The notes beneath the pieces were generated by a model, which was given only the letters and a program-made list of their open reading frames with translations, had not been told where the DNA came from and searched no databases. The translations under genes were made by a program, and so were the position numbers. A DNA stretch of 64,000 nt from Enterococcus italicus DSM 15952. Lineage in GTDB: Bacteria > Bacillota > Bacilli > Lactobacillales > Enterococcaceae. Shown one piece after another: positions 53,111 to 60,894 of the stretch; the first letter of the stretch is position 1, and the number at the start of each line of letters is the position of its first letter. The DNA lies in the NCBI RefSeq assembly GCF_000185365.1, contig NZ_GL622241.1, forward strand, positions 1,013,792 through 1,077,791. The letters are read 5' to 3'.

Positions 53111-54841
53111 ATGACTTGGCAAGATGTCTATCAACAATGGAATAACGAAGCAACATTAGAACCCACCTTAAAAAAACAATTGGAAGAGCTAGCGACTGAT
53201 CCTGAAGCTTTAGAAGATGCGTTCTATGCGCCGCTTGAATTTGGTACGGCTGGGATGCGTGGGGTATTAGGTCCTGGTATTAATCGAATGAATATCTATA
53301 CTGTCAGACAAGCAACAGAAGGTTTGGCATTATTTATCGACACGCAAGATGTAGAAACGAAAAAAAGAGGCGTTGCGATTGCTTATGATTCGCGTCATTT
53401 TTCAGAAGCATTTGCCATGGAAGCGGCACGTACGTTAGCCCAACATGATATCCCTTCATATGTCTTTGAATCACTAAGACCAACACCGGAGCTTTCATTT
53501 GCTGTAAGAGAGTTAAAGGCATTTGCCGGTATTATGATTACAGCTTCTCACAATCCAGCTGCTTACAATGGCTACAAAGTATATGGTGAAGATGGCGGTC
53601 AAATGCCACCGCAAGATGCAGATGCTTTGACAACATTTGTTCGTGGTATCGAAAACCCATTAGAAATTCCAATCTTATCGGAAGAAGAAGTGGAAACGAG
53701 TGGCTTGATTCAAATCATTGGTGAACAAGTCGACCAAGCATACTTAGAACAAGTTAAAAAAGTAACGATAAATTCTGAATTAGTAAAAGAAATGGGCAAA
53801 GACTTAAAGCTTGTCTACACACCACTACATGGTACAGGTAGAATGCTAGGAGAAAAAGCATTAAAACAAGCTGGCTTTGAAAAATTTGTGATTGAACCCC
53901 ATCAAGGTATCCCTGATCCAGACTTTTCAACAGTAAAATCTCCTAATCCAGAAGAGGCTGGGGCATTTGAATACGCCATGAAATTAGGAAAAGAAGAAAA
54001 TGCAGATGTATTAATCGCGACTGACCCCGACGCTGACCGTCTAGGAGCTGCAGTCCGTATGCCAAATGGTGACTACCAAGTACTAACCGGAAACCAAATC
54101 GGTGCCATTTTCATCCATTATATTTTAGAAGCTCATAAGCAAGCCAACACATTGCCAGAAGATGCAGTGGTTATTAAATCGATCGTATCTAGTGAATTAC
54201 CGACTGCTATTGCGAATCACTATGGCGTTGAGATGCTGAACGTCTTGACTGGTTTTAAATTTATTGCAGAAAAAATTCAACAATTTGAAGAAGACCATTC
54301 GCATACTTTTATGTTTGGGTTTGAAGAAAGCTATGGCTACCTGGTGAAATCTTTTGTTCGTGACAAAGATGCCATTCAAGCTTTGGTCTTATTAGCAGAA
54401 GTAGCAGCATATTACAAAAAAGCGGATAAAACATTGTATGATGCGTTACAAGAAATTTTTGAAACATATGGTTACTACAAAGAAAAAACAATTTCTGTAA
54501 CGATGAGCGGGCAAGAGGGGGCAAGTAAAATTGCTGCGTTGATGACTCGTTTCCGTAACGAAGCACCAAGTGAATTTGCCGGTGCTACAGTAGAAGTTAC
54601 CGAAGACTTTAAAGAATTAACAAAAGTAAATCACCAAACCAATAGCACTGAAAAAATGACAACACCACCTTCTAATGTATTGAAATATATCTTAGCAGAT
54701 GGTAGTTGGATTGCTGTACGTCCTTCTGGTACAGAACCCAAAATTAAGTTCTATATTGGTGTGAAAGCATCCTCACAAGCGGAAGCTGAAGAAAAAGTAG
54801 CTAGTTTAGAAGACGCAATTAATGAAATAACAAACGCTTAA
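53111..54841 (+). CDS. pgcA: Phosphoglucomutase/phosphomannomutase (PgcA type)
   Basis: Alpha-phosphohexomutase of 576 aa that interconverts glucose-1- and glucose-6-phosphate, feeding GalU. The active-site Ser loop TASHNPAAYNGYK, metal loop DPDADRLG, sugar loop GFEESYGY and phosphate loop RPSGTEPKIKFY are all intact. The ATG at 53111 follows AAAGGGTG; a GTG at 53102 overlaps that site. Confidence 0.94.
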   Translation: MTWQDVYQQWNNEATLEPTLKKQLEELATDPEALEDAFYAPLEFGTAGMRGVLGPGINRMNIYTVRQATEGLALFIDTQDVETKKRGVAIAYDSRHFSEAFAMEAARTLAQHDIPSYVFESLRPTPELSFAVRELKAFAGIMITASHNPAAYNGYKVYGEDGGQMPPQDADALTTFVRGIENPLEIPILSEEEVETSGLIQIIGEQVDQAYLEQVKKVTINSELVKEMGKDLKLVYTPLHGTGRMLGEKALKQAGFEKFVIEPHQGIPDPDFSTVKSPNPEEAGAFEYAMKLGKEENADVLIATDPDADRLGAAVRMPNGDYQVLTGNQIGAIFIHYILEAHKQANTLPEDAVVIKSIVSSELPTAIANHYGVEMLNVLTGFKFIAEKIQQFEEDHSHTFMFGFEESYGYLVKSFVRDKDAIQALVLLAEVAAYYKKADKTLYDALQEIFETYGYYKEKTISVTMSGQEGASKIAALMTRFRNEAPSEFAGATVEVTEDFKELTKVNHQTNSTEKMTTPPSNVLKYILADGSWIAVRPSGTEPKIKFYIGVKASSQAEAEEKVASLEDAINEITNA

Positions 54842-54844
54842 AGG

Positions 54845-54876
54845 TATAATCTATATCACGTTGACAAAAAGTGATA
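54845..54876 (+). promoter_or_regulatory. Promoter/operator region of the ArsR-family gene
   Basis: TATAAT (54845-54850) follows the pgcA stop by 3 bp. TATCAC (54854-54859) and GTGATA (54871-54876) form an inverted repeat, 11 bp apart, over the start of the transcript and just before the ribosome site. Suited to autorepression. Confidence 0.45.
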
Positions 54877-54887
54877 AGGAGAACGAA

Positions 54888-55181
54888 ATGAAAGAAGTAT
54901 CCGACAAAGAATTCGAACGTGTCAGTCAAATCTATAAACTATTAAGCGATGTGACTAGACTCAAAATTTTATTATTATTGGAAGATGGCGAGTTAAATGT
55001 GACAGCCATTGCCACTCACTTGGCAATGGAGCAATCTGCCGTATCCCATCAATTAAAACTGTTACGTGAGAATCAAATTGTAAAAAATCGTCGTGAAGGT
55101 AAAACAATCTTATATAGTCTTGATGATGGTCATGTTTTGGCAATCTTGACGAAGACATTCGATCATGTGCGCCACAACTGA
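54888..55181 (+). CDS. ArsR/SmtB-family metal sensor, CzrA-like
   Basis: 97-aa winged-helix repressor. The recognition region is ATHLAMEQSAVSHQLKLLRE. The last helix has Asp-Gly-His and, ten residues on, His-x-x-His (DDGH ... DHVRH), the alpha-5 site that binds Zn/Co in CzrA and SmtB; the Cys motif of arsenic sensors is absent. The ATG at 54888 follows AAGGAGA. No transporter gene is adjacent, so its target is elsewhere or it controls neighbours. Single gene with terminator. Confidence 0.85.
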   Translation: MKEVSDKEFERVSQIYKLLSDVTRLKILLLLEDGELNVTAIATHLAMEQSAVSHQLKLLRENQIVKNRREGKTILYSLDDGHVLAILTKTFDHVRHN

Positions 55182-55191
55182 TAGAGTAAAG

Positions 55192-55228
55192 AAAACTGGG
55201 AATTTTATAAAAATTCCTAGTTTTTTTT
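55192..55228 (+). terminator. Terminator after the ArsR gene
   Basis: 15-bp stem with one G.U (55192-55206, 55210-55224), 3-nt loop, run of eight T. Confidence 0.9.
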
Positions 55229-55268
55229 GAAGAGTTTGGTATGCTAAGTGAAATTATGAGAAAATGAT

Positions 55269-55290
55269 GAAAGTTATCAAGATGACTTTC
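55269..55290. promoter_or_regulatory. Near-perfect palindrome upstream of hom
   Basis: Arms GAAAGTTATC and GATGACTTTC separated by AA, one T/G difference, ending 14 bp before the hom start. It overlaps the region just before the ribosome site TAGGAG. Candidate operator or translation-blocking hairpin. Confidence 0.45.
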
Positions 55291-55304
55291 AGTTAGGAGT
55301 TAAT

Positions 55305-56576
55305 ATGGAAGGCAAGAAGTTACGCATCGCAATGCTTGGTCTCGGATCTGTCGGTAGTAAAGTGGTTGAATTGGTCACGAAAAATTCTGAATACCTTTAT
55401 CAAAGGACCGGTGTCCAAGTGGAAATCGTCTATGGACTAGTTCGTTCCATCTTAGAAGAAGATAAGAAAAAGTTAGCAAAAAACTATCAGTTTCAACTGA
55501 CGGATTCATATGATGATATTTTGTCTGATGACTCAATCGATGTTGTCGTTGAATTAATCGGTCGCGTGTCACCGGCAAAAGAATACATTGTTCGTGCCCT
55601 AAAAGCAAAAAAACACGTGGTGACAGCGAATAAAGATGTGATGGCTCAATATGCTCATGAGCTATTACCACTTGCCAATCAACATGGCGTGACGATTGGG
55701 TACGAGGCCAGCGTGGCAGGGGGAATCCCAATTGTCAATCCATTGAAGACACAATTTTCTCTGGATACAATCACTAGCATTCGCGGAATTTTAAATGGGA
55801 CGACGAACTTCATCTTGACTAAAATGTTGAATGAATCTTTAAGTTATGAGGAAGCGTTGACTTTAGCACAAGAATTAGGTTTTGCCGAATCTGATCCTAC
55901 AAACGATGTAGAAGGAATCGATGCCGCCTATAAAGTAATGATTCTAGCCCAACTTGCTTACCATGTTTATCCTAAGATGGAAGACGTTCAAATCGATGGA
56001 ATTACGGCCATTCACCCCGCTCAGTTAGCAGTAGCCAAGCAATTTGGCTATAAAATCAAATTATTAGGTGAAGTAAAAGCAATAGGTAATGAGCTTAGTT
56101 TACGAGTAGCTCCTGCCTTGGTTTCAGATCAAACATCTTTAGCTTTGATTGACAATGAGACCAACGCTTTACAAGTCAATAGTACGCAGATTGGGCAATC
56201 TTTCCTTAGTGGACCTGGAGCGGGAGCAGCTCCGACAGCTACGAGTGTCTTAGCAGATATTCAAGCCCTAATTGAAAAGAAAGAACTAGGGACAAGCAAT
56301 CAATTTGCTCCTGTATTTTTTGAAAACCTAGAGTTTACCTTTTTAGCTGAGTCACCTGCAGAAAAAATGGGGATTGTCATGAAGAAAGCCAATGCTTCTC
56401 AAAAATTCACCAATGATCAACTCGCAGATATTCAGTCCATTCATCATGTGAGCATAGCAGATGATGCATATGAGTGGCTCGTGACGAATCCATTAACTAG
56501 TGAACAACTTCATGACTTACTAGAAAGTTTAAATCGAATGGGCTCAGTTTTGGGCGCCTTACCGTTTGTAGACTAG
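55305..56576 (+). CDS. hom: Homoserine dehydrogenase
   Basis: NAD(P)H enzyme converting aspartate semialdehyde to homoserine, 423 aa. The nucleotide motif LGLGSVGSKV, the catalytic core VTANKDVMA, YEASVAGGIPIV and GILNGTTNFILT, and AESDPTNDVEGIDAAYK are present; the C-terminal ACT-like regulatory part makes up the last ~80 residues. TAGGAG precedes the ATG. thrB follows by 22 bp; thrC is not in the window. Confidence 0.94.
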   Translation: MEGKKLRIAMLGLGSVGSKVVELVTKNSEYLYQRTGVQVEIVYGLVRSILEEDKKKLAKNYQFQLTDSYDDILSDDSIDVVVELIGRVSPAKEYIVRALKAKKHVVTANKDVMAQYAHELLPLANQHGVTIGYEASVAGGIPIVNPLKTQFSLDTITSIRGILNGTTNFILTKMLNESLSYEEALTLAQELGFAESDPTNDVEGIDAAYKVMILAQLAYHVYPKMEDVQIDGITAIHPAQLAVAKQFGYKIKLLGEVKAIGNELSLRVAPALVSDQTSLALIDNETNALQVNSTQIGQSFLSGPGAGAAPTATSVLADIQALIEKKELGTSNQFAPVFFENLEFTFLAESPAEKMGIVMKKANASQKFTNDQLADIQSIHHVSIADDAYEWLVTNPLTSEQLHDLLESLNRMGSVLGALPFVD

Positions 56577-56598
56577 CTTAAGAAAGAGGGTAACAACT

Positions 56599-57477
56599 TT
56601 GATAATTCGTGTTCCTGCGACGAGTGCCAATTTAGGTCCTGGGTTTGATTCTTGTGGTATCGCGGTCGCTCGTTATTTGACGATTGAAGTAAAAGAGCAA
56701 CAAGACAGTTGGTTCATTGACCATCAGCTAGGAGCTGAAGTACCCACAGACGAAACCAACTTGTTACTAACGACAGCATTAAGTATTTGTCCTGCAATCG
56801 CACCACATCGACTTGTGATGCAATCAGAGATTCCGTTAGCGAGAGGGTTGGGGAGTAGTTCATCGGTGATTGTCGCCGGAATTGAGCTTGCCAATCAGCT
56901 AGGAAATCTAAATCTTACTCCTCAAAAAAAATTAGAATTGGCAACGGCAATCGAAGGACATCCGGATAACGTCGCTCCGGCTATATTTGGTGATTTTGTG
57001 GTTTCGACTTACTTTCCAAAGCGGAGTGAACGAACGGTCGTTTCTGTGAAGCACCAGTTTCCTGACTGTGGCGTGATTGCCTACATTCCAAAGGTTGAAC
57101 TGCTAACCAAAACTAGCCGCAATGTCTTGCCACAGACATTTGCATTTAAAGAAGCGGTCGAAGCAAGTGCGATCGCCAATGTCATGATTGCGGCAATTAT
57201 TCAAGGAGATTTAGCAGTTGCTGGTGAGATGATGTCTGCGGATCGTTGGCATGAACCGTATCGCAATTCATTGGTTCCACATTTACAATCAGTGAAAGAT
57301 AGCTGCTTAGCTTTAGGAGCCTATGCCTGTTTTTTGAGTGGTGCAGGACCAACCGTCTTAATCTTGACGCCGCTTGATAAGAGGGATACGATTGTCAAAA
57401 AGTTACAAGATTCGGCTTCTGATGCTGCTGAAATTGCACCATTATCGATTGACCGGATAGGGGTTCATGTAAGGTAA
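56599..57477 (+). CDS. thrB: Homoserine kinase
   Basis: GHMP kinase that phosphorylates homoserine for threonine synthesis, 292 aa. The N-terminal PATSANLGPGFD segment and the ATP loop PLARGLGSSSSVIVAGI are diagnostic, with GAGPTVLIL near the C-terminus. Start TTG at 56599, with AGAGGG 9 bp before it. Ends the hom-thrB unit; threonine synthase is not next to it. Confidence 0.93.
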   Translation: MIIRVPATSANLGPGFDSCGIAVARYLTIEVKEQQDSWFIDHQLGAEVPTDETNLLLTTALSICPAIAPHRLVMQSEIPLARGLGSSSSVIVAGIELANQLGNLNLTPQKKLELATAIEGHPDNVAPAIFGDFVVSTYFPKRSERTVVSVKHQFPDCGVIAYIPKVELLTKTSRNVLPQTFAFKEAVEASAIANVMIAAIIQGDLAVAGEMMSADRWHEPYRNSLVPHLQSVKDSCLALGAYACFLSGAGPTVLILTPLDKRDTIVKKLQDSASDAAEIAPLSIDRIGVHVR

Positions 57478-57480
57478 ATA

Positions 57481-57537
57481 AAGACGATCTTGCGCTGTTA
57501 AACAGAAATGTGTTTAACGGAGCAAAATCGCCTTTTT
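57481..57537. terminator. Bidirectional terminator between thrB and ppsR
   Basis: Long imperfect stem (CGATCTTGC...GTTAAAC with GTTTAAC...GCAAAATCG), T tract on the right, between convergent genes. Confidence 0.75.
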
Positions 57538-57544
57538 AATTTTC

Positions 57545-58405
57545 TTAGAAAGGGTGGACAGCATCATCATTATCAGAAATATAATAACTATGATCTTCAA
57601 GTTTTAAGGCATTTAGAATCATTGAGGCTGTTTCTTCAATCGATAGAGTGGCGACGTTGATTATCACACACCCAATTTTTTGATAAAGCTCATTAGCAAA
57701 TGCCAATTCTTCACGGATTTTGTCAATATTGGCATATGCTGAGTCAGGATTTAAGCCATAGCTGATCATTCGTTCTTTACGAATCGAATTTAACATATCC
57801 GGATCATTGGTCAAGCCGACAATTTTTTTAGGATCGACTTCCCAAATTTGTTTCGGGATATGAGCTTGAGGAACAATCGGTAAGTTTGCTACTTTTAAAT
57901 TCTTATTAGCTAAAAAAAGACTCAATGGTGTCTTTGATGTGCGAGAGACACCTAATAAGATAATGTCAGCTTCGAGAAAGCCGCGAGGATCTTTGCCGTC
58001 ATCATATTTAACTGCAAATTCCATCGCCTTGATTCGGCGGAAATAGTTTTCATTTAGATGATGAAGTGCGCCTGGTTCCCGACTTGGGAGGATCCCTGTT
58101 CGACGAGTCACTTCGTCTACAGTAGGCGTTAAGACATCAATATTATACAAACCACTTTGCTCACAAAAGTCATTGGTCAGCTCGACTAAATTTTCGCTAA
58201 TCAACGTATGAAGGATGATACCATTGACTTCTTTTGCATCGGCTAATGTTTTAATGAGTGCCTCTCTAGAACGGATAAAAGTTCTTCGATACAAACAAAA
58301 ATTCACTGATGGAAATTGCGCCATTGTAGCTTGTGCTAGTTTTGTTGCTGTTTCACCTGCAGAATCAGAAATGACGAAGAGATTAATTGTTTCTTTGTTT
58401 TCCAT
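57545..58405 (-). CDS. ppsR: Pyruvate, phosphate dikinase regulatory protein (DUF299 kinase/pyrophosphorylase)
   Basis: 286-aa regulator that phosphorylates and dephosphorylates a dikinase (PPDK in Firmicutes). The N-terminal VISDSAGETATKLA and the P-loop-like LLGVSRTSKTPLS are the family hallmarks. Runs divergently from zur. An extended -10 on the minus strand (TGG-TATAAT, 58438-58443 complement) lies about 35 bp upstream, and the Zur-type box overlaps its -35 region. The dikinase gene is not in the window. Confidence 0.9.
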   Translation of the reverse strand: MENKETINLFVISDSAGETATKLAQATMAQFPSVNFCLYRRTFIRSREALIKTLADAKEVNGIILHTLISENLVELTNDFCEQSGLYNIDVLTPTVDEVTRRTGILPSREPGALHHLNENYFRRIKAMEFAVKYDDGKDPRGFLEADIILLGVSRTSKTPLSLFLANKNLKVANLPIVPQAHIPKQIWEVDPKKIVGLTNDPDMLNSIRKERMISYGLNPDSAYANIDKIREELAFANELYQKIGCVIINVATLSIEETASMILNALKLEDHSYYISDNDDAVHPF

Positions 58406-58461
58406 AAAATCGCCTCACTTGCATTCTTTTTCCATCTATTATACCATAGCTTTAAATTTGT

Positions 58462-58482
58462 GAAACGTAAGCATTATGATTT
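58462..58482. promoter_or_regulatory. Zur-type box between ppsR and zur
   Basis: The 21-bp stretch matches 16 of 20 defined positions of the Bacillus Zur pattern AAATCGTAAT-n-ATTACGATTT (core CGTAAGCATTATG). It covers the probable zur -10 (TATGAT, 58475-58480). Confidence 0.55.
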
Positions 58483-58503
58483 AGAAAATACAGAGGTTAA
58501 TTT

Positions 58504-58938
58504 ATGGAAAAACAGATACCAGCCATCGAACACGCATGGCATATTTTAAAAGAAAAAGGCTATAAGTATACTAAAAAAAGAGAGGCGCTACTTTTTTATT
58601 TGGCGCAAAAAAATCGCTACCTACCTGCTAGAAAAGTTTATGACGAAATGAGTGAGCAATTTCCTGGCTATAGCTACGATACAATTTATCGCAATTTACA
58701 TGATTTTTCTGATTTAGGTATTCTAGAGAAGACAGATTTAAATGGTGAAATGCAATTTCGTTTTCATTGCCAACATCATGGTATTGGCGAACATCATCAC
58801 CATTTTATTTGTTCCGTCTGTGGCAAGACCAAAGAATTAGATGCGTGCCCAATGGATATATTTGAAGAGCAATTAGCTGGTTGCAAGATCGAAGGGCATC
58901 GTTTTGAAATCTATGGGCGTTGCGAAGAGTGTCAATAA
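58504..58938 (+). CDS. zur: Zinc uptake regulator Zur (Fur family)
   Basis: 144-aa Fur-family repressor. The winged helix includes GYSYDTIYRNLHDFSDLGIL, and metal sites include HCQHHGIGEHHHHFIC, CSVCGK and CEEC. The His-rich segment and the Zur-type box in its own promoter favour Zur over Fur or PerR; the Fur orthologue is at 18840. CAGAGG precedes the ATG. It should repress zinc uptake genes, none of which is in the window; the CzrA-like sensor 3.6 kb away would handle zinc excess. Confidence 0.85.
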   Translation: MEKQIPAIEHAWHILKEKGYKYTKKREALLFYLAQKNRYLPARKVYDEMSEQFPGYSYDTIYRNLHDFSDLGILEKTDLNGEMQFRFHCQHHGIGEHHHHFICSVCGKTKELDACPMDIFEEQLAGCKIEGHRFEIYGRCEECQ

Positions 58939-59001
58939 GCACCAAAGATAACACCATTTAATAAAATTCATGTTTTATTGAAAACAATACCAAAGAACAA
59001 C

Positions 59002-59030
59002 TTGACAGAAAAACAGTCTTTCGTTATAAT
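59002..59030 (+). promoter_or_regulatory. Consensus promoter of rpsU-yqeY
   Basis: TTGACA (59002-59007), 17-bp spacer, TATAAT (59025-59030): a perfect sigma-A promoter, fitting a highly expressed ribosomal gene. Confidence 0.9.
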
Positions 59031-59048
59031 TTTTTAAGGACAGTGTGC

Positions 59049-59071
59049 GTTATTGAAACTATTTCAATAAC
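59049..59071 (+). promoter_or_regulatory. Leader hairpin of rpsU
   Basis: Perfect 10-bp stem GTTATTGAAA/TTTCAATAAC with a 3-nt loop, about 12 nt into the transcript, no T tract. May stabilise or regulate the mRNA. Confidence 0.6.
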
Positions 59072-59111
59072 AAAAACGGTTACTTTTTAAGCTCGGAGGG
59101 AGGGAATTTAT

Positions 59112-59288
59112 ATGTCAAAAACAGTGGTTCGCAAAAATGAATCTCTTGACGATGCTCTTCGTCGCTTCAAACGTTCCGTGTCAAAAGCAGGTACTTTACA
59201 AGAATCTCGCAAACGTGAATTCTATGAAAAACCAAGTGTGAAACGTAAGAAAAAATCTGAAGCAGCTAGAAAACGTAAAAAATTCTAA
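59112..59288 (+). CDS. rpsU: 30S ribosomal protein bS21
   Basis: 58-aa basic ribosomal protein: [36 protein letters not shown] and a Lys/Arg-rich tail, the canonical bS21 sequence. GGAGGGAGGG precedes the ATG. Transcribed from a consensus promoter with yqeY following 30 bp downstream, the standard Firmicutes pair. It is not next to dnaG here, unlike the Gram-negative arrangement. Confidence 0.97.
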   Translation: MSKTVVRKNESLDDALRRFKRSVSKAGTLQESRKREFYEKPSVKRKKKSEAARKRKKF

Positions 59289-59318
59289 GTTTGCTGCGAA
59301 AGAACTGGAGTTGGTAGT

Positions 59319-59765
59319 GTGTCACTACTAAATACGTTGAATGATGACATGAAAACGGCGATGAAGGCGAAGGACAAAGAGACATTAACCGTCATTCGCA
59401 TGTTGAAAGCATCACTACAGAATGAAAAAATCAAGATTGGCCGCGATTTGAATGATGAGGAAGAGTTGACAATTCTTGCAAGAGAAATGAAACAACGTCG
59501 GGACTCATTAACTGAATTTGAAAAAGCAGGCAGAGAAGATCTTGTTGAAAAAGTAAAAAGTGAAATTACGATTGTTGAACAGTATCTTCCAGAGCAATTG
59601 ACTCTGGAAGAGATTCACAGCATTGTCGCACAAGCTATCGAAAAAACAGGCGCCAGTTCCGTCAAAGAATTCGGTAAAGTGATGGGAGTAGTTATGCCAC
59701 AAGTTAAAGGCAAAGCTGATGGGAATCAAGTAAATGCCGTTGTGAAAGAACGTTTAGACAAGTAA
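59319..59765 (+). CDS. yqeY: GatB/YqeY domain protein YqeY
   Basis: 148-aa protein resembling the C-terminal tRNA-binding domain of GatB: LNDDMKTAMKAKDKETLTVIRML at the start and KEFGKVMGVVMPQVKGKADG near the end. GTG start at 59319 with CTGGAG 8 bp upstream. Function is uncertain; it is conserved with rpsU. Confidence 0.93.
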   Translation: MSLLNTLNDDMKTAMKAKDKETLTVIRMLKASLQNEKIKIGRDLNDEEELTILAREMKQRRDSLTEFEKAGREDLVEKVKSEITIVEQYLPEQLTLEEIHSIVAQAIEKTGASSVKEFGKVMGVVMPQVKGKADGNQVNAVVKERLDK

Positions 59766-59773
59766 TATGACAC

Positions 59774-59801
59774 GCCGCAGACATTTGTTCTGCGGCTTTT
59801 T
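59774..59801 (+). terminator. Terminator after yqeY
   Basis: GCCGCAGA/TCTGCGGC stem, 7-nt loop, five T. Confidence 0.9.
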
Positions 59802-59840
59802 CATGTGGGTGTGGTTAGTTGATAGGAAAAGTAATCTCTT

Positions 59841-59868
59841 TTGAAATAAGATATGGTATGATGATACT
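59841..59868 (+). promoter_or_regulatory. Candidate phoH promoter
   Basis: TTGAAA (59841-59846), 16-bp spacer, GATACT (59863-59868). An overlapping extended -10 (TGG-TATGAT, 59854-59862) is an alternative. Confidence 0.45.
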
Positions 59869-59901
59869 GAATAAATTTAGAACCAAAGGAGCGATTTTTT
59901 T

Positions 59902-60873
59902 TTGCAAGATAACCAATACTCAAGAGAAATTCATTTACAGTCGACTGATGATTTTGCATTGTTAGTTGGCACGCATGACAAACATGTGAAGTTAGTTGAA
60001 GAAAATACCAATACACAGATTCGTGCTCGTGGGGAAATTGTTCAAATAATCGGTACCGAACACGATGTAGCAAATGCAGAACAAGTCTTCCAAGTCCTCT
60101 TAACACTAATCAATCGAGGAATTAACATTAATACAGCAGATGTCGTTAACGCATTAAATTTTATGAATCAAGGGAAGTTACCTTCCTTTCTAGCGATGTA
60201 CGAAGAAGAGATTATGAAAGATCGCGCCGGAAAAGCGATCCGAGCAAAGACAATTGGTCAATCACATTATATTACCGCTGTTCGCCGGCATGATGTTGTC
60301 TTTGGAATTGGACCAGCTGGGACTGGGAAAACATTCTTGGCTGTTGTCTTAGCTATTGCGGCTTTAAAAAAAGGTCAAGTCGAAAAAATTATCCTCACAC
60401 GACCAGCTGTAGAAGCTGGTGAAAAATTAGGCTTTTTACCCGGCGATTTAAAAGAAAAGGTCGATCCATATCTTCGTCCCGTGTATGATGCACTCTACCA
60501 AGTGTTCGGTATCGATCATACCAATCGCCTGATGGAGCGCGGCATAATCGAAATTGCCCCTCTTGCCTATATGCGTGGACGGACACTAGAGAATGCCTTT
60601 GTAATTTTAGATGAGGCCCAAAATACGACAATTGCTCAGATGAAAATGTTTTTGACACGGTTAGGTTTTCATTCAAAGATGATTGTTAATGGTGATGCTA
60701 GCCAAATTGACTTGCCACGAGGAGTAACGAGTGGCTTAATTCATGCACAACAAACATTGCAAGGTATTAAGCAAATTGACTTTGTTCACTTTGATGCAGA
60801 AGATGTTGTGCGTCATCCAGTGGTAGCAGAAATTATTCGAGCATATGAAAATGAAACAACGGAACAATTGTAA
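59902..60873 (+). CDS. phoH: PhoH-family ATPase (YqfE/PhoH)
   Basis: 323-aa P-loop ATPase: N-terminal KH-like RNA-binding part (to about 100), then Walker A GPAGTGKTF, the LTRPAVEAGEKLGFLPGD segment and Walker B VILDEAQNTT. The start is TTG at 59902 with AAAGGAG about 10 bp before it. It begins the phoH-pgpH-ybeY-dgkA-era operon, linking RNA metabolism, c-di-AMP turnover and ribosome maturation. Despite its name, no phosphate link is shown here. Confidence 0.93.
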   Translation: MQDNQYSREIHLQSTDDFALLVGTHDKHVKLVEENTNTQIRARGEIVQIIGTEHDVANAEQVFQVLLTLINRGININTADVVNALNFMNQGKLPSFLAMYEEEIMKDRAGKAIRAKTIGQSHYITAVRRHDVVFGIGPAGTGKTFLAVVLAIAALKKGQVEKIILTRPAVEAGEKLGFLPGDLKEKVDPYLRPVYDALYQVFGIDHTNRLMERGIIEIAPLAYMRGRTLENAFVILDEAQNTTIAQMKMFLTRLGFHSKMIVNGDASQIDLPRGVTSGLIHAQQTLQGIKQIDFVHFDAEDVVRHPVVAEIIRAYENETTEQL

Positions 60874-60894
60874 CAAGAATAGGAGGAAGCAGTC

